Shown here in pieces: positions 23,946 through 32,815 of a stretch of DNA of 45,808 nt (position 1 is its first letter; the number at the start of each line of letters is the position of its first letter). This DNA comes from CAYLHS01 sp964496205. Its GTDB lineage: Bacteria > Actinomycetota > Acidimicrobiia > Spongiisociales > UBA4744. The stretch lies in assembly GCA_964496205.1 (NCBI GenBank), contig CAZBXV010000013.1:1-45808 (forward strand), written 5' to 3'. Below the pieces are notes generated by a model, which saw only the letters and a list, made by a program, of their open reading frames with translations, made no database searches and had not been told where the DNA came from. The translations under genes were made by a program, and so were the position numbers.

Positions 23946-24713
23946 CTACTTCATGGCGGCGGCGATGAGGCCGCAGAATTCTTGGTGCGAGACTCCGTTC
24001 GAGGCGTAGAACGCAGTATCGAACGGAGTCGAGGGGGTCGATTCCAGGTTTGTGACTGTGCCGCCTGCCTCCTGAACGAGAAGGATTCCCGCGGCCACGT
24101 CCCAGGGGTGGAGACCAACTTCCCAGAACGCGTCGAAACGTCCTGTCGCTACCCAGGCGAGATCGAGTGCGGCCGATCCCATTCGTCTGACGCCCTGCAC
24201 GTTGGAGAGGACCGCGCCGACGATCGCCCCCAGTTCGCCGCCTCGCTCGCGTCGGTCGTACGGGAACCCGGTTCCGACGACCGCCTCGCTCAGCTCCGTT
24301 CTCGAGACGCCGATCTCACTGCCGTTGAGCCACGCGCCTGCTCCTGCTGCAGCCGAGAACTCCTCGTCATGGAAGACGTCGGTGACAACTCCAACCAGTG
24401 GTGCGCCGTCCTCACAAAGCGCAATAGAGACCGAGACGTGGGGGATACCGTGGATGTAGTTGACGGTACCGTCGAGAGGGTCGACCAGCCACCACCGTCC
24501 CGAGGTTCCTTCACCTTCAGGATGTTCCTCGGCGAGGATCTCGTCGTCGGGCCGCTGCGAGTTCAGAAACGAGACGATACGCCGCTGAGCCTCCGTGTCG
24601 GCGTTCGTGACAGGATCGACTTCGCTCTTGTAGGAGATTGTCTGCGTGTGAACGGCGCGGATGGTGGCGGCTCCGAGGCGCGCGGCCCCTCTCGCAACAT
24701 CGAGGTCAGTCAC
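23946..24713 (-). CDS. Inositol monophosphatase-family phosphatase
   Basis: Protein of 255 residues. Metal-binding motifs: AEEHPEGEG near residue 62, WLVDPLDGTVNYIHG near 75-89 and the C-terminal LHPWDVAAG. It hydrolyses inositol phosphate or a related sugar phosphate such as histidinol phosphate; sequence alone does not decide. The start is GTG 24713, preceded at 7 bases by TAGAGT, so probably leaderless. It heads the unit with nitroreductase and amidohydrolase. Confidence 0.9.
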   Translation of the reverse strand: MTDLDVARGAARLGAATIRAVHTQTISYKSEVDPVTNADTEAQRRIVSFLNSQRPDDEILAEEHPEGEGTSGRWWLVDPLDGTVNYIHGIPHVSVSIALCEDGAPLVGVVTDVFHDEEFSAAAGAGAWLNGSEIGVSRTELSEAVVGTGFPYDRRERGGELGAIVGAVLSNVQGVRRMGSAALDLAWVATGRFDAFWEVGLHPWDVAAGILLVQEAGGTVTNLESTPSTPFDTAFYASNGVSHQEFCGLIAAAMK

Positions 24714-24720
24714 GGGTAGA

Positions 24721-24726
24721 ACTCTA
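24721..24726 (-). promoter_or_regulatory. Leaderless -10 box of the IMPase gene
   Basis: TAGAGT on the minus strand, 7 bases before GTG 24713. Confidence 0.5.
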
Positions 24727-24814
24727 GGAGTCTGTCGAGGAGTGCTGGACGTCGACGCACAACCGGTGCTTCAGTACCGCCTGCGGGAACTGATGACGTA
24801 GCCAGAGTGAAAGA

Positions 24815-24844
24815 AAGGAGGCCACCCCTTCGGGTGGCCTCCTT
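24815..24844 (-). terminator. Strong terminator after the aminotransferase gene
   Basis: AAGGAGGCCACCC (24815-24827) and GGGTGGCCTCCTT (24832-24844) form a perfect 13-bp stem with a 4-base loop. On the minus strand it is followed by TTCTTTC, giving the best intrinsic terminator in the window. Confidence 0.85.
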
Positions 24845-24883
24845 GGCCGGCCCGGAGACGAGTCTCCGCCAGGGACGGCCGGC

Positions 24884-26164
24884 CTATTTCCGGCTTTCGT
24901 ACGCCTCGAGGCCTGCCTCGATCGTATCGACTGCCGAATCCAAGTCCGCAATGCTCGTCACGAGCGGCGGGATGAAACGAATGATGTTCCCATCCGGCCC
25001 GCACGAGATGATTATCAATTCATGCCTCAAACCAAAATCGGAGAGGAAGCGCATTGCATCGGCGTCCGGTTCTCTGGTTGCCTGATCGCGGACCAGTTCG
25101 ATGCCGATCATGAGACCGAGCCCCCGAACGTCCCCGATGGTCGGGTGCTCGACCTGGAGCTTGTGGAACCGCTCGAATGCATGTGCCGACAGATCGCGAG
25201 CATGGGGAAGGAGGTTCTCCATCACATCCATTCCGGCGACGGCTGCTGCACAGGCCACCGGGTTGCCTCCGTACGTCGTGCCATGGGCCCCTACCGGCCA
25301 CGGACCGATGATCTGTCTCGAGGCTCCGTAGGCCGACAGAGGTAGGCCGTTCGCGATGCCTTTGCCCAGCACGATGATGTCGGGATCGACGTGGTAGTGG
25401 TCGGCGGCGAACCATTCGGCGGTCCTACCGAATCCGGTTTGGACCTCGTCGAAGACGAGCATGATGCCGTGTTCGTCTGCGATGGAGCGGAGTGCTTCCA
25501 GAAACGCCTCCGGCGCCGGGTAGTAGCCGCCTTCACCTTGAACCGGCTCGACGAGGAAGGCAGCGATCGACTTGGGGAGTACTTCGTGTTTGAACATCCT
25601 GCGAAGCTCGTCCAAAGCGAGCTTCGTTGCCTCTTCCTCCGTCATGCCCCATCGATACGGATGCGGGAATGGTGCAACCCATACCGACCCGAGGATCGGG
25701 TGGTACCCGTCTCGGTATTTGGCGTTGGACGTGGTGTACGAGACCGAGCCCATCGTCCTGCCGTGGAATGCTCCCCGAAAGACGACAACTCCCTGCCGTT
25801 TCGTCGTGTACTTGGCGAGTTTGACGCCGGCTTCGACAGCCTCCGCGCCCGAGTTGGCAAAGCCGAACATCTCGATTCCGTCCGGTGTCACCTCCCGCAA
25901 GCGTTCGGCGGCCTGGAGGATCGAGTCGTACCGGAAGACGCAGCCTGCATGGGCGAGCTTGCCGAGTTGCCGTTGGGCGGCGGCGACAACGTCGGGATGA
26001 TTGTGGCCGAGGTTGACGACGGCGGTCCCGCACGCGAAGTCTGCGTAGCGGTTTCCTTTCTGGTCGTAGACCCACAGTCCTTCAGCTCGCTCGGCGTGGA
26101 TGTCGGTGTCGAACGCGAGCACCGGTGCTACGGATTCTGAGAAGCGGTTGAGGAAGTCGTTCAT
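24884..26164 (-). CDS. Class III aminotransferase (GABA-transaminase-like)
   Basis: PLP enzyme of 426 residues. Features: GTAVVNLGHNHP near residue 48, FANSGAEAVEAGVKLA, FHGRTMGS, EPVQGEGGY, FDEVQTGFGRT and LGKGIANGLP with the PLP-binding Lys268. These fit 4-aminobutyrate or ornithine-type aminotransferases; 4-aminobutyrate is the best guess, but substrate specificity is open. ATG 26164 is chosen because the fold begins there; the longer frame to 26296 adds 44 unlike residues. A strong terminator lies 40 bases downstream. Confidence 0.88.
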   Translation of the reverse strand: MNDFLNRFSESVAPVLAFDTDIHAERAEGLWVYDQKGNRYADFACGTAVVNLGHNHPDVVAAAQRQLGKLAHAGCVFRYDSILQAAERLREVTPDGIEMFGFANSGAEAVEAGVKLAKYTTKRQGVVVFRGAFHGRTMGSVSYTTSNAKYRDGYHPILGSVWVAPFPHPYRWGMTEEEATKLALDELRRMFKHEVLPKSIAAFLVEPVQGEGGYYPAPEAFLEALRSIADEHGIMLVFDEVQTGFGRTAEWFAADHYHVDPDIIVLGKGIANGLPLSAYGASRQIIGPWPVGAHGTTYGGNPVACAAAVAGMDVMENLLPHARDLSAHAFERFHKLQVEHPTIGDVRGLGLMIGIELVRDQATREPDADAMRFLSDFGLRHELIIISCGPDGNIIRFIPPLVTSIADLDSAVDTIEAGLEAYESRK

Positions 26165-26359
26165 GCGGTGATCCCTTCGGCCAGGTGGTGGACATGTGCG
26201 ATGTGCACCACCAGGGGAACCGCGTAGATCGCGGCTCGCGCATAGCGCGGGATGAGAGAGCGACTCGTCGCCGTAGCCATGTTCGCATTGTGGCACATGA
26301 ATCAGGACCCTGTAGAGGGTGTTTGGCCCGGATACTCGCCGCCGGTTTCGTCAGCGGCC

Positions 26360-28561
26360 CTACGGAACCCACACGATCTGGCCTGGAGCGTCGCCGGAGA
26401 GAGAGACTGCCCCCCGACCTCTGGTGGACCTCGCCATGAGCGCGTTGTTCATGGTGGTGACCAACCACGCGCCGTTCTCGGTGAACCCGAGCGCCCGCAG
26501 GGGGATGGGCTGATTTCCACAGACCACTGCAGCCCCACATTGGTAGTTGGCGAACTGGAGAGCCGAGAACAGAGAACTCCAAGGGCCGTTGGGGGTATCG
26601 AGGTTGACGACGAACGTTCCCCCATCGCCGGCATCGACGATCTCACCCGAGTCGATCTGCACCGTGTTGATATCGCTGGTCACCACCGAGAGTGGTGTCG
26701 GGTTCGGGGATGGAGCATTCGGAACCACGGCGCCATCGAACAGTTCGGAGTCCCCGGGTATGAAGAAGAGCACCGCCGTATCCACATTCGTCTTCGCGAG
26801 GACGATGAGATCCGACCCGATGCCGATTGCATCGAGGATGACTCCTGCCCCTGGAAGATCTCCGATGCCGATCAGGGTCTCTGGGGCGGGGGGTGCTTCT
26901 CCCGCAGCGATGGCGTCGGCGGTTCTCGGAAGGTGGACGATGGCGGTGTCGGTCACTGCGAAGGGAACGTTTCCGACGAGGCCAATCGAGTGCCCCGACA
27001 GAAGGGGCATCAGCGCCGTTCCGGTAGTGGTGCTGCTACTCGAGGTGAAGTCGTAGGTGAGGATCTGATCGTCGGACGTCTCGAGAAAGAGCCCGGTGCC
27101 GGGCACGTTGAGGATTGCCGTAACGGGTCCGACCTCGGCCGGCAGTGAGGCAAGCGGTTGAGCGTTGCCCATCTCGTCGACCAGCGACACCTTCCTCGAT
27201 CCGTCGTCGTACTCGGCGGTTCGAAGGAGGGGATGTGCCGGGTCGTAGGAGGAACCGTCGGCGATCGCCAGTGTCAGACCCTCGGTCGGTACCTCATCCG
27301 ATCCGCGAGGGCCGCGGCGATACACGACGCCGTCTCTGAGTTCGAAGAGGCTGCCAGGACGAATGAGCACCGTCGGCAGGGGCACGAACGAGCTGTCGTA
27401 CACCCTCAGGCGGTCACCGCTTCTGGAACCATCGACGCTGATCTTGGCCTGTCTGAAGATCGACGCGGTGGGGAAGGCATACGTGCCCGTTCCATCAGCC
27501 CAGTACAGGGCCGAGCCGTCGCCGGACCATGCGTAGACCGAGGATGGAGGGGCCACGAGTTCTCTACTTCCGTTGGGTATGTCGATGATCCAGACACCGG
27601 GTCCGCCGTCCTCACCGTTACTTGCGGCGGTGGCTTCGATCGCCAGATAACGGCCGGTGGGATCGAAAGCCGCCGACTGGATCTCGGTGTAGTCGGAACT
27701 CGAAATGCTCGTCCCGATAGCAAGCCTCCCGTCTGTGACGTACGCCGTCGCCTGATTGGAGAGCGCAACCAGCCTCCCGCCCAATACGGTGAGCAGGTCA
27801 CCGGCGACCGTCCAGAAGGACGACGTGTCCGATGTGGAAAGGCCAATCAGAGCCGAATCGGGCGACCACATCAACAGACCGTCCTCGAAGGGTCCCTGAC
27901 GTGTTCCCGGCGTCATGTCGATCGTGATTCCCGGCGTCATGTCGATCGTGAGCCCGGAAGGAATGTCATACACGGACACGTTCCCTTCCGTGTCGAGGAG
28001 CGCAAGATCCCGCCCATTCGGGGCGAGGGCGACGTCGTCGTAGCTGCCGGGTGACCCGATGGGGAGCGGAGTCTCGATGCCTCCCGTCGACATCAGCGCG
28101 AACCCATCGGATCGTTCGACGATCATGGACCCGTCGGGGAGCACATCTACTGCAGGTTCGAGGAAGGGGAAGGAACCCGTGAGGGTCTGCGGGGGGTTCT
28201 TGTCGGAAATGATCCCGATCCACGTGCCGCTCGCCATGACGTAGACGGGAAGTGACGCCTCCGGGTCCGGGATGGTACTGGACGTGGTGGTCGTGAGAGG
28301 AGGGGGTGTTGGTGTCGTGACGTGCTGGAAACCGGATGGAACGGTGAGAATCGAGAGAATAAGCCCGACGACGACCACACCAGCGACGATGAGCCACGGC
28401 CGCTGTTCCCGCACCATCCGTGCCAACGGCACAGGCGGTTCGGCTGGTTCCGTCTCCTGCACAGGCTGCGGCTGGGTGTCCGGCTCGACCCATGCCTGCC
28501 GGCCACAGGTGGGGCAGGTCTCGGTGTCGACCTGGCGATCACAGTAGAAGCAGTACCCCAT
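26360..28561 (-). CDS. Zinc-ribbon, membrane-anchored propeller-like protein
   Basis: Protein of 733 residues. A cytoplasmic zinc ribbon (C4-x2-C7, C16-x2-C19) is followed by a Pro/Glu-rich spacer, one membrane helix (about 56-74), a Thr/Pro linker (TTPTPPPLTTTTSS) and a large external domain of repeated beta segments (LLSGHSIGLVGNVPFAVT, DPTGRYLAIEA, GSDLIVLAKT) that suggest a beta-propeller. No enzyme site was found. An 8-residue duplication (TIDMTPGI/TIDMTPGT) comes from a 24-bp tandem repeat at 27904-27951. ATG 28561 is leaderless, with TACGCT 7 bases upstream. Confidence 0.75.
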   Translation of the reverse strand: MGYCFYCDRQVDTETCPTCGRQAWVEPDTQPQPVQETEPAEPPVPLARMVREQRPWLIVAGVVVVGLILSILTVPSGFQHVTTPTPPPLTTTTSSTIPDPEASLPVYVMASGTWIGIISDKNPPQTLTGSFPFLEPAVDVLPDGSMIVERSDGFALMSTGGIETPLPIGSPGSYDDVALAPNGRDLALLDTEGNVSVYDIPSGLTIDMTPGITIDMTPGTRQGPFEDGLLMWSPDSALIGLSTSDTSSFWTVAGDLLTVLGGRLVALSNQATAYVTDGRLAIGTSISSSDYTEIQSAAFDPTGRYLAIEATAASNGEDGGPGVWIIDIPNGSRELVAPPSSVYAWSGDGSALYWADGTGTYAFPTASIFRQAKISVDGSRSGDRLRVYDSSFVPLPTVLIRPGSLFELRDGVVYRRGPRGSDEVPTEGLTLAIADGSSYDPAHPLLRTAEYDDGSRKVSLVDEMGNAQPLASLPAEVGPVTAILNVPGTGLFLETSDDQILTYDFTSSSSTTTGTALMPLLSGHSIGLVGNVPFAVTDTAIVHLPRTADAIAAGEAPPAPETLIGIGDLPGAGVILDAIGIGSDLIVLAKTNVDTAVLFFIPGDSELFDGAVVPNAPSPNPTPLSVVTSDINTVQIDSGEIVDAGDGGTFVVNLDTPNGPWSSLFSALQFANYQCGAAVVCGNQPIPLRALGFTENGAWLVTTMNNALMARSTRGRGAVSLSGDAPGQIVWVP
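27904..27951 (-). repeat. Perfect 24-bp tandem duplication
   Basis: Two identical 24-base units (27904-27927 and 27928-27951) inside the propeller-like gene, adding eight residues in frame. The lack of divergence suggests a recent slip. Confidence 0.85.
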
Positions 28562-28568
28562 TCACATC

Positions 28569-28574
28569 AGCGTA
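28569..28574 (-). promoter_or_regulatory. Leaderless -10 box of the propeller-like gene
   Basis: TACGCT on the minus strand, 7 bases before ATG 28561. Confidence 0.45.
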
Positions 28575-28603
28575 CGGGCATCGCGGCAGGTCTGCACAGG
28601 ATC

Positions 28604-29800
28604 TCAGGCCACGAAGGTCTTCCACCACGAGTGCAGCTCATCCGCGTGGTGCCCCATCACAGCGACGATGTGATTGCCGAGCGGCCGTTCCAACAGATCC
28701 GACACAGACCCGCGAGACAGGTGCACGTCCATCTGCGTCCGGCACAGCCCCTCGATCGGCTCCCGAACATGGACCTCTCCTTCGGCCAGCCAGAGCTCAT
28801 CCATGGCGATGCCACCTATGCGCAACAGTGTCACAGGGCCCGGGGGGATGGTTCCTTGGATGCCGACGCTGCTCCCCGATTCGAAGTGGGAGCGCAACGC
28901 GTAGGAGTCCACGATGCTTCGCGGAACCGTGCAGTGGGCGAGGAGCACCCTGTTCGCATCGACATCGACCTGCGCGGGATTGGCCATCCAAGGCATCTCG
29001 CTTGTGAGCTCTCGTGCCCACATGATGCCGACGGTGGACACCACATCCCCCTCACATCCCGCGACGATGCCTTCGTCGTTCAGCTCAGAGAGTGCGACGC
29101 AGCCGCTGGTTTCGATGTCCCCGAGCAGATCGAAACACCGGACCGACACCGCCGTGAGGGAGTTGTCGTCCACGAACCGTTCGAGTGCGACGGTCAGCCG
29201 GGCGGCGTCCTGGATTGCCGCGGGCGAAGGCTCTTCGATGTGATGGGCGTGATCGTGAAGTTCCGTGGCGCCGTTCGGTGGGGCGGTTGAGAACTCCTCG
29301 TAGATACTGTCGAGGGCGACGTCCACAACCATCGGTCCCCAGGTTGCCCGGACAGTCTCCGGTGTCGGGGTCGAAGCGACCAACCAGTCGGAAGGAACGC
29401 CCGCTCTGCCCAGACGTGCATTCCTGAGCGCAGCTCGCACGGCGAGCCCCTTGGCCGCCGTTTCGATCGCCTTCAAGCCTTCGACGTCGTTTTCGGAACG
29501 GAGGTAGAGGATGTGTCCGCGAGCGCCGAGCTGCTGGAGGCGAGCCAACGACTCCAGTGATGCGGGAAGCGAGTTGTGACCCGGGTGGGCGATCATGAAC
29601 ACTGGTCGCTGGGGGTCCTGTTCCCACCAGTCGATGATCTGGCGCTCAGTGCCTCCGGTCGCCACCAGGATGAGAGACGCATCGGACTCGCCGGCTCTGC
29701 CACCGATCGAGGAGAGCGCATCGACAAACGGTGCTACCACCCGATCGAGTGCCTCGTGAAGTGGGGAAGCGATGATGCGGTAGGAGAAGTGCTGAGTCAC
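28604..29800 (-). CDS. L-fucose isomerase-like protein
   Basis: Protein of 398 residues resembling the short COG2407 group related to L-fucose and L-arabinose isomerases. Diagnostic parts are CFDLL, SGCVALSELNDEGIVAGCEGDVVST near residue 230-255 (with a likely metal-ligand Glu) and VLLAHCTVP near 290. The group is thought to act on ketose/aldose sugars with a divalent metal, but many members are uncharacterised. The start is GTG 29800, three bases after the znuC stop, so it is the third gene of the zur-znuC operon. That context hints at a metal-linked role. Confidence 0.72.
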   Translation of the reverse strand: MTQHFSYRIIASPLHEALDRVVAPFVDALSSIGGRAGESDASLILVATGGTERQIIDWWEQDPQRPVFMIAHPGHNSLPASLESLARLQQLGARGHILYLRSENDVEGLKAIETAAKGLAVRAALRNARLGRAGVPSDWLVASTPTPETVRATWGPMVVDVALDSIYEEFSTAPPNGATELHDHAHHIEEPSPAAIQDAARLTVALERFVDDNSLTAVSVRCFDLLGDIETSGCVALSELNDEGIVAGCEGDVVSTVGIMWARELTSEMPWMANPAQVDVDANRVLLAHCTVPRSIVDSYALRSHFESGSSVGIQGTIPPGPVTLLRIGGIAMDELWLAEGEVHVREPIEGLCRTQMDVHLSRGSVSDLLERPLGNHIVAVMGHHADELHSWWKTFVA

Positions 29801-29803
29801 GTG

Positions 29804-30595
29804 TCAAGCCTTCCGTTCGAAGTGGACGTGCCGAGTCTCGACAGGATTGTGATGAGGATCGTCGTGGAGTACCTGACCGTCCTGTGTCTGTGGCATGGGG
29901 TGACTGTAGGCGTCGGCGAGCGTGTCGGCGGTGAGGACCTCATCGGGTGGGCCCGACGCCACGATCCGTCCCGCGAGAAGCAGCACATGGTCCGCCATGT
30001 GGGCCTCTTCGAGCGAGTGGGTCGTGCCGACAATGGTCACACCGTCCGCTATCTCTTCCTGGATCACCTGGAGGATGTAGTCACGCGACACGAGGTCGAG
30101 CCCGGTGATCGGTTCGTCGAGCAACAGGAGTGAAGCTTGCTGGGCGAGGCCCTGCGCAACGAACACACGCTGGCGCTGCCCGCCCGAAAGCTCCGAGAGA
30201 TGACGCCCCGCCAGGTCTGAGATGCCGAGCCGCTCCATCGCCTTGTCGCAGATGGCCTTGTCTTCGGGCCCGAAGCGTCCGAAGAGGCCGAGGCGCGCGT
30301 ACCTGCCCATTCGCACCGCTTCGAGCACTGTGATCGGTGTGATCTCGTTGAGCCTCGTGGCCTGCAGAACGTATGCGATTCCCCCCTTTCGATCGAACGG
30401 CACAGAGAGGGTGCCGGCAGATGGCTCGGTCAGTCCGGCGATTGCGTGCAGGAGGGTCGACTTGCCCGAACCATTCGGTCCGATCACGGCGGTGATTGCT
30501 CCAGTCGGAATCTCGAACGAGGACGGCGCGAGTGCGATACGGTCCCCGTAGGCGAGCACGAGGTTGTGCGCCTGGATCACTGTGCGGTCCGACAC
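29804..30595 (-). CDS. znuC: Zinc ABC transporter ATPase
   Basis: ABC ATPase of 263 residues: Walker A GPNGSGKST (39-47), Q-loop region YVLQATRLNE, signature LSGGQRQR, Walker B LLLLDEP, and the switch His in GTTHSLEEAH. The last 35 residues are His-rich (SHPMPQ...LHDDPHHNPVETRHVHF), fitting a metal-linked transporter. The start is GTG 30595, with AAGGAG 10 bases upstream, overlapping the zur gene by 19 bases. Its partners znuA and znuB are on the opposite strand, expressed divergently. Confidence 0.88.
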   Translation of the reverse strand: MSDRTVIQAHNLVLAYGDRIALAPSSFEIPTGAITAVIGPNGSGKSTLLHAIAGLTEPSAGTLSVPFDRKGGIAYVLQATRLNEITPITVLEAVRMGRYARLGLFGRFGPEDKAICDKAMERLGISDLAGRHLSELSGGQRQRVFVAQGLAQQASLLLLDEPITGLDLVSRDYILQVIQEEIADGVTIVGTTHSLEEAHMADHVLLLAGRIVASGPPDEVLTADTLADAYSHPMPQTQDGQVLHDDPHHNPVETRHVHFERKA

Positions 30596-31029
30596 GCGTC
30601 ACACACTCCTTCCAGCTCGAGTCGGTGCCCGGTCAGTTCGTAGTCGTGGGCGGCAGCAGCTGTATCGATGAGACGGGAGATCACCCGCTCCAGTTCGTCG
30701 GAGATCGCAACTTCGTCGGTTCGTCCACACCGCAGACATACGAAGTGGTGGTGATGGTCACCTGTGACGCGTTCGGACAGCTCGTACTTCGCGATGCCGT
30801 CACCATCGACGTACTTGGTCAGGAGGCCGGCATTGGCGAGCAGCTGCAGGTTCCGGTAGATCGACGAGACGGGGATCCGGCGCCGCATCGCTGTATCCAA
30901 CTCGGCCGCCGATCGCGGCCCCGGATGGCTGACGAGGCAGGTGATGACCATGCGCCGGGCCTTGGTGATCCGCACGCCGTGGTCGGTCAGGTATCTGACC
31001 GCTCTTTCTGCGAGTTCTACTTGCGCCAT
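30577..31029 (-). CDS. zur: Fur-family metal regulator, probably Zur
   Basis: Fur-family repressor of 150 residues. The N-terminal winged helix (ITKARRMVITCL, VSSIYRNLQLLANAGLL) is followed by a dimer and metal domain with D91-HHHH and two CxxC pairs (C98/C101, C143/C146) that form the structural zinc site. The adjacent zinc-type binding protein and the Zur-like box point to Zur rather than Fur or Mur. ATG 31029 has TATCGT 9 bases upstream; the longer frame to 31257 runs antisense through znuA. It heads the zur-znuC-isomerase-like operon. Confidence 0.85.
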   Translation of the reverse strand: MAQVELAERAVRYLTDHGVRITKARRMVITCLVSHPGPRSAAELDTAMRRRIPVSSIYRNLQLLANAGLLTKYVDGDGIAKYELSERVTGDHHHHFVCLRCGRTDEVAISDELERVISRLIDTAAAAHDYELTGHRLELEGVCDACRTAQ

Positions 31030-31038
31030 GCTGAAATG

Positions 31039-31048
31039 ACGATACCAT
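31039..31048. promoter_or_regulatory. Overlapping divergent -10 boxes of zur and znuA
   Basis: The minus-strand box TATCGT (31039-31044) and the plus-strand box TACCAT (31043-31048) share two bases. They lie 9 bases from the zur ATG and 6 bases from the znuA ATG, so both transcripts should be leaderless and cannot easily be started at the same moment. Confidence 0.6.
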
Positions 31049-31054
31049 AGAAAC

Positions 31055-31942
31055 ATGCAAATGAGAATCGTTATCATTCTTGTGACGGGGCTGATTGCAT
31101 CCGCCTGCAGCTCGGGAGCAACCTCGGATGAGCCGAGGATCGTGGCAACCACCACCATCCTCGGGGACGTCGTGCGTGAGATAGCGGGTGATGCCGTGGC
31201 GGTGGAAGTACTGATGCCGGTGGGCGCCGACCCACACGAGTTCGAGCCATCGGCCAAGCAGGTGGCCGCGATGGAATCAGCGACCTTGGTAGTTGCAAAC
31301 GGGCTCGGTCTGGAAGAGGGGATGTCCTCAGTGCTCGAGATGGTTGAAGCCGATGGCGTGCCCGTGCTGAAGGTCGGTGAGCTCGAGACCTCCCGCTACT
31401 TCGAAGATGGCCATGCCGATCCGCACGTGTGGTTCGATCCGGAACGCATGGCGAATGCGGCCACGGTCGTTGCTGCCAGGCTGGCAGACCTCGCTCCGGG
31501 CGCAGCTGATTGGGCAGCTCGCGGTGACGCGTACGCCCAAAAGATCGTCGACACCCAGACCGAGATGACCCGCGTCTTCGACGAGATTTCACAGGATCGC
31601 CGCAAGCTCGTTACCGGCCACATGGCATTCGGGTATCTCGCGGATCGCTTCGGCTTCTCGATCGTCGGCGTTGTGATCCCCGGCGGTGGAACGCTGGGTG
31701 AACCAAGTGCGGCAGACCTGGCGGCACTGGTTCGGACGATCACCGATGAGAAGGTTCCGGCCATCTTCACGGAGACGACCGAGTCGCCGACGCTGGCCGA
31801 GACGCTTGCCCAAGAGGTAGGCCACGACGTGCAGATCGTTACCCTATATACGGGCTCGCTTGGGGCGCCGGATTCGGGTGCAGACACGTACCTCGGTTTG
31901 CTGCTCACCGACGCGAACAGAATCACCGACGCACTGAAGTAG
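31055..31942 (+). CDS. znuA: Zinc ABC transporter substrate-binding lipoprotein
   Basis: Cluster A-I metal-binding protein of 295 residues. Signal peptide with lipobox IASAC (Cys18). Metal ligands by family alignment are His61 (ADPHEFEP), His124 (DPHVWFDP), His189 (TGHMAFGY) and an acidic residue near 277 (SGADTYL). His at the third site is typical of zinc binders, while manganese binders usually have Glu. The His-rich loop of many ZnuA proteins is missing, leaving only GHADPH. ATG 31055 is 6 bases after TACCAT, so leaderless; ATG 31061 is an alternative. Confidence 0.88.
   Translation: MQMRIVIILVTGLIASACSSGATSDEPRIVATTTILGDVVREIAGDAVAVEVLMPVGADPHEFEPSAKQVAAMESATLVVANGLGLEEGMSSVLEMVEADGVPVLKVGELETSRYFEDGHADPHVWFDPERMANAATVVAARLADLAPGAADWAARGDAYAQKIVDTQTEMTRVFDEISQDRRKLVTGHMAFGYLADRFGFSIVGVVIPGGGTLGEPSAADLAALVRTITDEKVPAIFTETTESPTLAETLAQEVGHDVQIVTLYTGSLGAPDSGADTYLGLLLTDANRITDALK
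31060..31078 (+). promoter_or_regulatory. Zur/Fur-type operator
   Basis: AATGAGAATCGTTATCATT is an imperfect 19-bp palindrome of the Fur/Zur type. It lies in codons 2-8 of znuA and where the -35 region of zur should be, so one bound dimer could repress both genes. Confidence 0.7.
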
Positions 31943-31957
31943 AACGGAGACGGGCAG

Positions 31958-32773
31958 ATGGAGTGGCTGGCTGAGCCCTTTCGCCTCGAGTTCATGCAGC
32001 GAGCGTTGCTTGCAGGCGTTCTGGTAGCAGCGGTGACGTCAATCGTCGGCACGTGGGTGGTGCTGCGAGGGCTGAGCTTCATCGGCGACGCGCTTGCGCA
32101 CGGCGTGCTTCCGGGCATCGCGCTCGGGGTCCTATTCGGATTCAGTCAGCTTGTCGGTGCGGTGGCGTCGGGAATGGTCATGGTGTGGGGCATCGGCACC
32201 ATTCATCGCCGGGCCCGCCTGTCCGAAGACACAGGCATAGGCCTCTTGTTCGTCGGCATGCTCGGACTCGGCGTTGTGATCATCTCCAGGACATCGTCCT
32301 ACGCGGGTAGTCTCGCCGGAATCCTGTTCGGCGATGCGCTGGGCGTTGACGCGTCCGATCTTCGTACACTGGCAGCCGGTCTCGTCGTGACGATCGTCGT
32401 CGCTCTCGCCTTCTACCGTCCCTTCCTCGCGCTGGCATTCAACGAGGACAAGGCACGCCTGCTGGGCATGCGGCCCCGTCTCGCCAGAGCAGTCATGCTC
32501 GGCCTGGTGACGCTCGCAGTTGTGATCGCATTCAAGACGGTCGGAACGCTCCTGGTGTTCGGTCTGCTGATAGCACCGCCGGCAACGGCATCACTCATCA
32601 CCCGACGTGTGCCGTCGATGATGGGCGTCGCCGTCGCGATGGGAGTCCTGGCCGTGCTGGGAGGCCTGTACATCAGCTACTACGCCGGGACGGCCGCCGG
32701 CGCCACAATGGCGACGCTGTCGGTGGCACTCTTCTTCGCAGTCATGGCGATCAGAGAAGTGGTCCACGACTAG
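31958..32773 (+). CDS. znuB: Zinc ABC transporter permease
   Basis: ABC-3 family permease of 271 residues with eight or nine hydrophobic segments. LRGLSFIGDALAHGVLPGIA and the later FNEDKARLLGM coupling region are typical of ZnuB/MntB. GGAG lies about 11 bases before ATG 31958, 15 bases after znuA. With ZnuA and the divergently encoded ZnuC it makes a complete importer. Confidence 0.9.
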   Translation: MEWLAEPFRLEFMQRALLAGVLVAAVTSIVGTWVVLRGLSFIGDALAHGVLPGIALGVLFGFSQLVGAVASGMVMVWGIGTIHRRARLSEDTGIGLLFVGMLGLGVVIISRTSSYAGSLAGILFGDALGVDASDLRTLAAGLVVTIVVALAFYRPFLALAFNEDKARLLGMRPRLARAVMLGLVTLAVVIAFKTVGTLLVFGLLIAPPATASLITRRVPSMMGVAVAMGVLAVLGGLYISYYAGTAAGATMATLSVALFFAVMAIREVVHD

Positions 32774-32802
32774 GCGGATCGCGAGAAACCACACAGATTC
32801 CC

Positions 32803-32808
32803 TACCAT
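32803..32808 (+). promoter_or_regulatory. Leaderless -10 box of the LCP gene
   Basis: TACCAT, 7 bases before ATG 32816, 30 bases after znuB. Confidence 0.5.
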
Positions 32809-32815
32809 CGGGGTC

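Noticed and set aside
30577..31257. Longer start for the Fur-family regulator at 31257
   Set aside because: The extra 76 codons lie antisense inside znuA and before the family's first helix; ATG 31029 has a -10 box at the right distance.
31055..32773. A manganese rather than zinc importer
   Set aside because: The third metal ligand of the binding protein is His (His189), which is typical of zinc binders, and the operator is Fur/Zur-like. Not excluded, but less likely.
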